Shown in pieces: positions 55,801 to 57,105 of a stretch of 57,105 bases of DNA; positions within the stretch are counted from its first letter, which is position 1; each line of letters begins with the position of its first letter. Source of the stretch: a virus. The stretch is taken from the IMG/VR virus record IMGVR_UViG_3300008450_000046, positions 1-57,105 of that record, one strand, 5' to 3'. The translations under genes and the position numbers were made by a program. The notes under the pieces are model-generated. The model worked only from the letters and a program-made list of their open reading frames with translations. It was not told where the DNA came from and ran no database searches.

Positions 55801-57105
55801 GTTATTCATGTCATCTGCAAAATCAGATAATTCAGCATTCTTAGAATCACTAGATCTAGCAGGCCTATTTTTGTAAATAGCATTGTAATCATCGAGGATT
55901 CTATCACCCTCTTTTCTCATCACCTCAATCACATCAATAAGAGGAGCAATATTCATTGTTGTTTGAGCCAAACGAATTGCTTTTCTAAGTGTGTTCAAAC
56001 GCTCTATCTTAAACTCACGCTCTTCTTCATCCCCTACCTTCTCTTTACCAATCTGAGCAAGAAGACCGTTCATCTTTCTAAGAATCTCATCCAATGCTTC
56101 AAATCCTGTGGATTCTGTTTCTTCAGATATAGGAACTAGCCTCAGGTCTTCAATCTTGCTAACATCCACTGAACCAATAGCTATACCTCCAAGGTATGAG
56201 CCAGACTTAGGATCTCTGGGATTTTTGAGTTTAAACTCCATAGCTATTGGAATAGCTCTTGTCATTCCAAACTCTTTAATACCATAGTTCTCACGAAGCA
56301 TCTTCTTGTATGTACCAAGCTGAATGTTGAATGCTCCCTGCTTAAACCAGGCAACATCGTCTCCCTTAATATGCATAAACTTCCAGTCAAGGATGTGTGC
56401 TTTACCAGAAGGTTCAATAGCAAGAAAGTCTATCGTACCAGCTTCTTTATTTTTCTTGTCATAAACAATCACCTCAGAAAGAACAATTGTTTTAGGATCA
56501 AGTGTTTTCAGAAGATCTGTAAAATACGTTTCGAGCTTGTCATACATTTCCTCAGATAGGTTACTAAACTTAGTAGGTCTTGGTCCAGGAGAAGCTCTTC
56601 TTGTTCCATCCTTGTGAAAATATCTACCATGTATTTCTTCTAAGTCTTTGTGACCTTGTATACCAAGATCTCTCTTTAGCTCATTAAACTTCTTCTCTTC
56701 AGGAGTGAATTGTTTGTCACCAAACTTACGCTTATACCAAGCCTTCACCCTATCTGTAACCCTCTTCTTAATTGTTTCAAAGGTACCATCTGGTTTCTTT
56801 CTTCTGTAATAGTTACGTGCTTCTTCTGAATCAAGTAATACAGGTTCCACCTTAGTCTCATCTTCTACCACCTTTTCAATTTCATCCTGTGTAGCAAGAA
56901 TCTTTTCTTGTATAGTTTTCTGATTATCAGAGAGTTGAAACATTACACCACCTTCTGTTATATCAGCAACTGTACCTATCTCACCAGCAACAATCTGAGC
57001 AGCAGCTTCTTCAAATAGAGAGATGTTAGATTTCCTATATATTCCTCTAATCCAATCAAGGATAGTGTTCCACCAGTTCCTTACAATAGATTGATTTATT
57101 TCTTC
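52813..57105 (-). CDS. Giant virion-type protein with PD-(D/E)XK nuclease domain, 5' truncated
   Basis: The frame is open without a stop from 57105 down to the stop at 52813, at least 1430 residues, so the Met at 56943 is internal and the gene leaves the window. Relative to that Met, a PD-(D/E)XK (RecB/Cas4-like) domain spans about 125-260: GTIDFLAIE (Asp172), HILDWKF (Asp186, Lys188) and QLGTYKKML. The segment just before the Met (ADITEGGVMFQLSD) is the kind of linker seen in phage polyvalent proteins. The middle is long and helical, and a hydrophobic stretch (ELAILVSLMGVLLSLGFV) lies near the C-terminus. Probably packaged in the virion and injected with the DNA; that is inference. Confidence 0.78.
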   Translation of the reverse strand, partial: EEINQSIVRNWWNTILDWIRGIYRKSNISLFEEAAAQIVAGEIGTVADITEGGVMFQLSDNQKTIQEKILATQDEIEKVVEDETKVEPVLLDSEEARNYYRRKKPDGTFETIKKRVTDRVKAWYKRKFGDKQFTPEEKKFNELKRDLGIQGHKDLEEIHGRYFHKDGTRRASPGPRPTKFSNLSEEMYDKLETYFTDLLKTLDPKTIVLSEVIVYDKKNKEAGTIDFLAIEPSGKAHILDWKFMHIKGDDVAWFKQGAFNIQLGTYKKMLRENYGIKEFGMTRAIPIAMEFKLKNPRDPKSGSYLGGIAIGSVDVSKIEDLRLVPISEETESTGFEALDEILRKMNGLLAQIGKEKVGDEEEREFKIERLNTLRKAIRLAQTTMNIAPLIDVIEVMRKEGDRILDDYNAIYKNRPARSSDSKNAELSDFADDMNNYIKLSDIFVNIGRKIGTLVYTPQMEAEVTTEEEKADVAQRKEVLRKLREESDAIYDSREAIKKATLDFADKHIGERNLVFGLLKAEKVLKGLASMFRGAADISLRSVEILTKLVNNAQSLATKDALSEVEQLMSIREKLAKRGGDLRKLVQQVYQKDDKGKIVNKLIYKYKKEFFSEVDKKAEDGGDKNWILQNIDVEAYKKEAEEKLKDQIKKIQGNRYAGTPEEEKATKERLIEEAKRKWDIDRIDFDGWKNHIIKRHPLAKWYSEEYKNLQKDPELMELYNFIVKFNKKAEDTGYISNQMSKIFLPFVRKSMAEELVWDNRLSVMDNFYKSIQLNPDDTGYGEFNEITGALENSIPKYYTKDFTFKDGVNDYSDVSEDLFKNLILYIQQVNKYKYLTDVEGQLKLVKTIEEFKSHLNTDRLGNVVYENGKPKEIEGNERNTKIYDDFLRVMLYDQKYVIDDSDLPFNIGKVLNFVKDGVNKVAGREVWKKDEDPKPSSLIKTIDAANRAFQLKTLGFDFISGAVNMFGGNIQLSTQAGNYFKAREFAKNEAKLTFQRFDSNEDKEMFVQLINTFMPLKDDPSYKMYKQAGMSKLTQGNLSDTLMFFMRQPEILIEKSVFLTLLQNSMVVNGQIVNIREHVRNKYKGRYDSAASYNAVKDDIENEINELKRTKSIDKTKKLVDGKLEIPGLNLNNIEELQRLTNLSRRIAANATGSMTKENINRMSMSVWTKSMMVFKNWIPKLIDTRFGEFRKVVDDFSVRVTDDGFIEGQKYDIGRIRLLTHVLGDGIITGAANLKNILYLNDAGLERLDQMFEEFREKYERETGETLNISREDFIDLIRTNLRNQVKELAILVSLMGVLLSLGFVAPDDDEDKATKNFHRYSQKVFSKFADELLFFYTPSGISGTLSGGVFPALGLAEDIGRFTKHFAMETTGMDLDPQTSIEDVRKKAQPIKNLMKVAPVTKSLVTYLAIFNEDFAKEFDVTIQKENRR

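Noticed and set aside
1-57105. tRNA genes
   Set aside because: No cloverleaf with GTTC-type T loop and CCA-acceptor pattern was noticed in the few intergenic gaps; all gaps are short.
1-57105. Assignment to crAss-like phages
   Set aside because: Host type and some habits fit, but none of the hallmark genes (large RNA polymerase, portal, major capsid protein) is visible, so I leave the family open.

Overview
The window is a contiguous piece of a tailed double-stranded DNA phage genome (Caudoviricetes) that very probably infects a member of the Bacteroidota. The host inference rests on several sequences matching the Bacteroidota promoter pattern (TTTG or TTG, 19-20 bases, then TAnnTTTG; e.g. 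17512-17543, 38958-38989, 27073-27104, 35806-35836, 52749-52779), on AT-rich leaders without Shine-Dalgarno motifs, and on lipoprotein-type envelope proteins in the lysis block. I saw no terminase, portal, major capsid, DNA polymerase or RNA polymerase gene, so this is only part of the genome. Both ends cut through genes.

Left arm, plus strand, about 1-22840: genes packed end to end for replication, recombination and nucleotide metabolism. In order: a truncated replication-initiation-type protein, DnaB-like helicase, a free-standing DnaA domain IV, SF2 helicase, Sak4-like ATPase, SSB-like protein, a primase whose zinc ligands are replaced, a DUF932-like protein, a uracil-DNA-glycosylase-like protein with an altered catalytic motif, rIIA-like and rIIB-like proteins, a PD-(D/E)XK nuclease, B12-dependent ribonucleotide reductase, RecA, dUTPase, then two family-2 glycosyltransferases and a methyltransferase. 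HNH genes are scattered through it. The arm ends at a bidirectional terminator at 22823-22850.

Middle, minus strand, about 22849-27048: an array of very small, mostly Lys/Gly-rich genes with overlapping stops and starts, interrupted by endonuclease VII-like and GIY-YIG endonucleases and containing a Tad1/Acb2-type cyclic-nucleotide sponge (anti-CBASS/anti-Thoeris). A promoter lies at its head (27073-27104).

Minus strand, 27106-35798: secreted and host-interaction proteins. These are a lipoprotein metzincin with thrombospondin type 3 repeats, a Dps/ferritin-like protein, and a set of modular adhesins that share short N-terminal domains (probable virion docking modules) joined to PKD-like, BspA/LRR or propeller-like C-termini. 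Short 'stub' copies of the docking domains end in threonine tracts. A glycosyltransferase and an HNH gene lie inside this block. At 35892-38816 is the lysis region (membrane proteins, GH19 endolysin, holin candidate, spanin-like coiled-coil proteins).

At 38995-42453 one plus-strand gene interrupts the minus-strand late region. It has its own promoter and terminators and encodes a 1152-residue fusion of methyltransferase, GT-A, GT-B and a C-terminal domain that looks like the TibC/Aah autotransporter O-heptosyltransferase family. Beyond it, on the minus strand (42464-52743), are large fibres, including a 1807-residue collagen-like fibre with long Gly-Thr-Ser tracts, and finally a giant virion-type protein with a PD-(D/E)XK domain (52813 to the window end).

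My overall reading, which is inference: the phage carries a dedicated protein-glycosylation set (the four-domain enzyme, the glycosyltransferases at 32655, 20984 and 21717, and the methyltransferase at 22292) that may decorate its Ser/Thr-rich fibres, together with a swappable receptor-binding repertoire and a signalling-sponge anti-defence gene.
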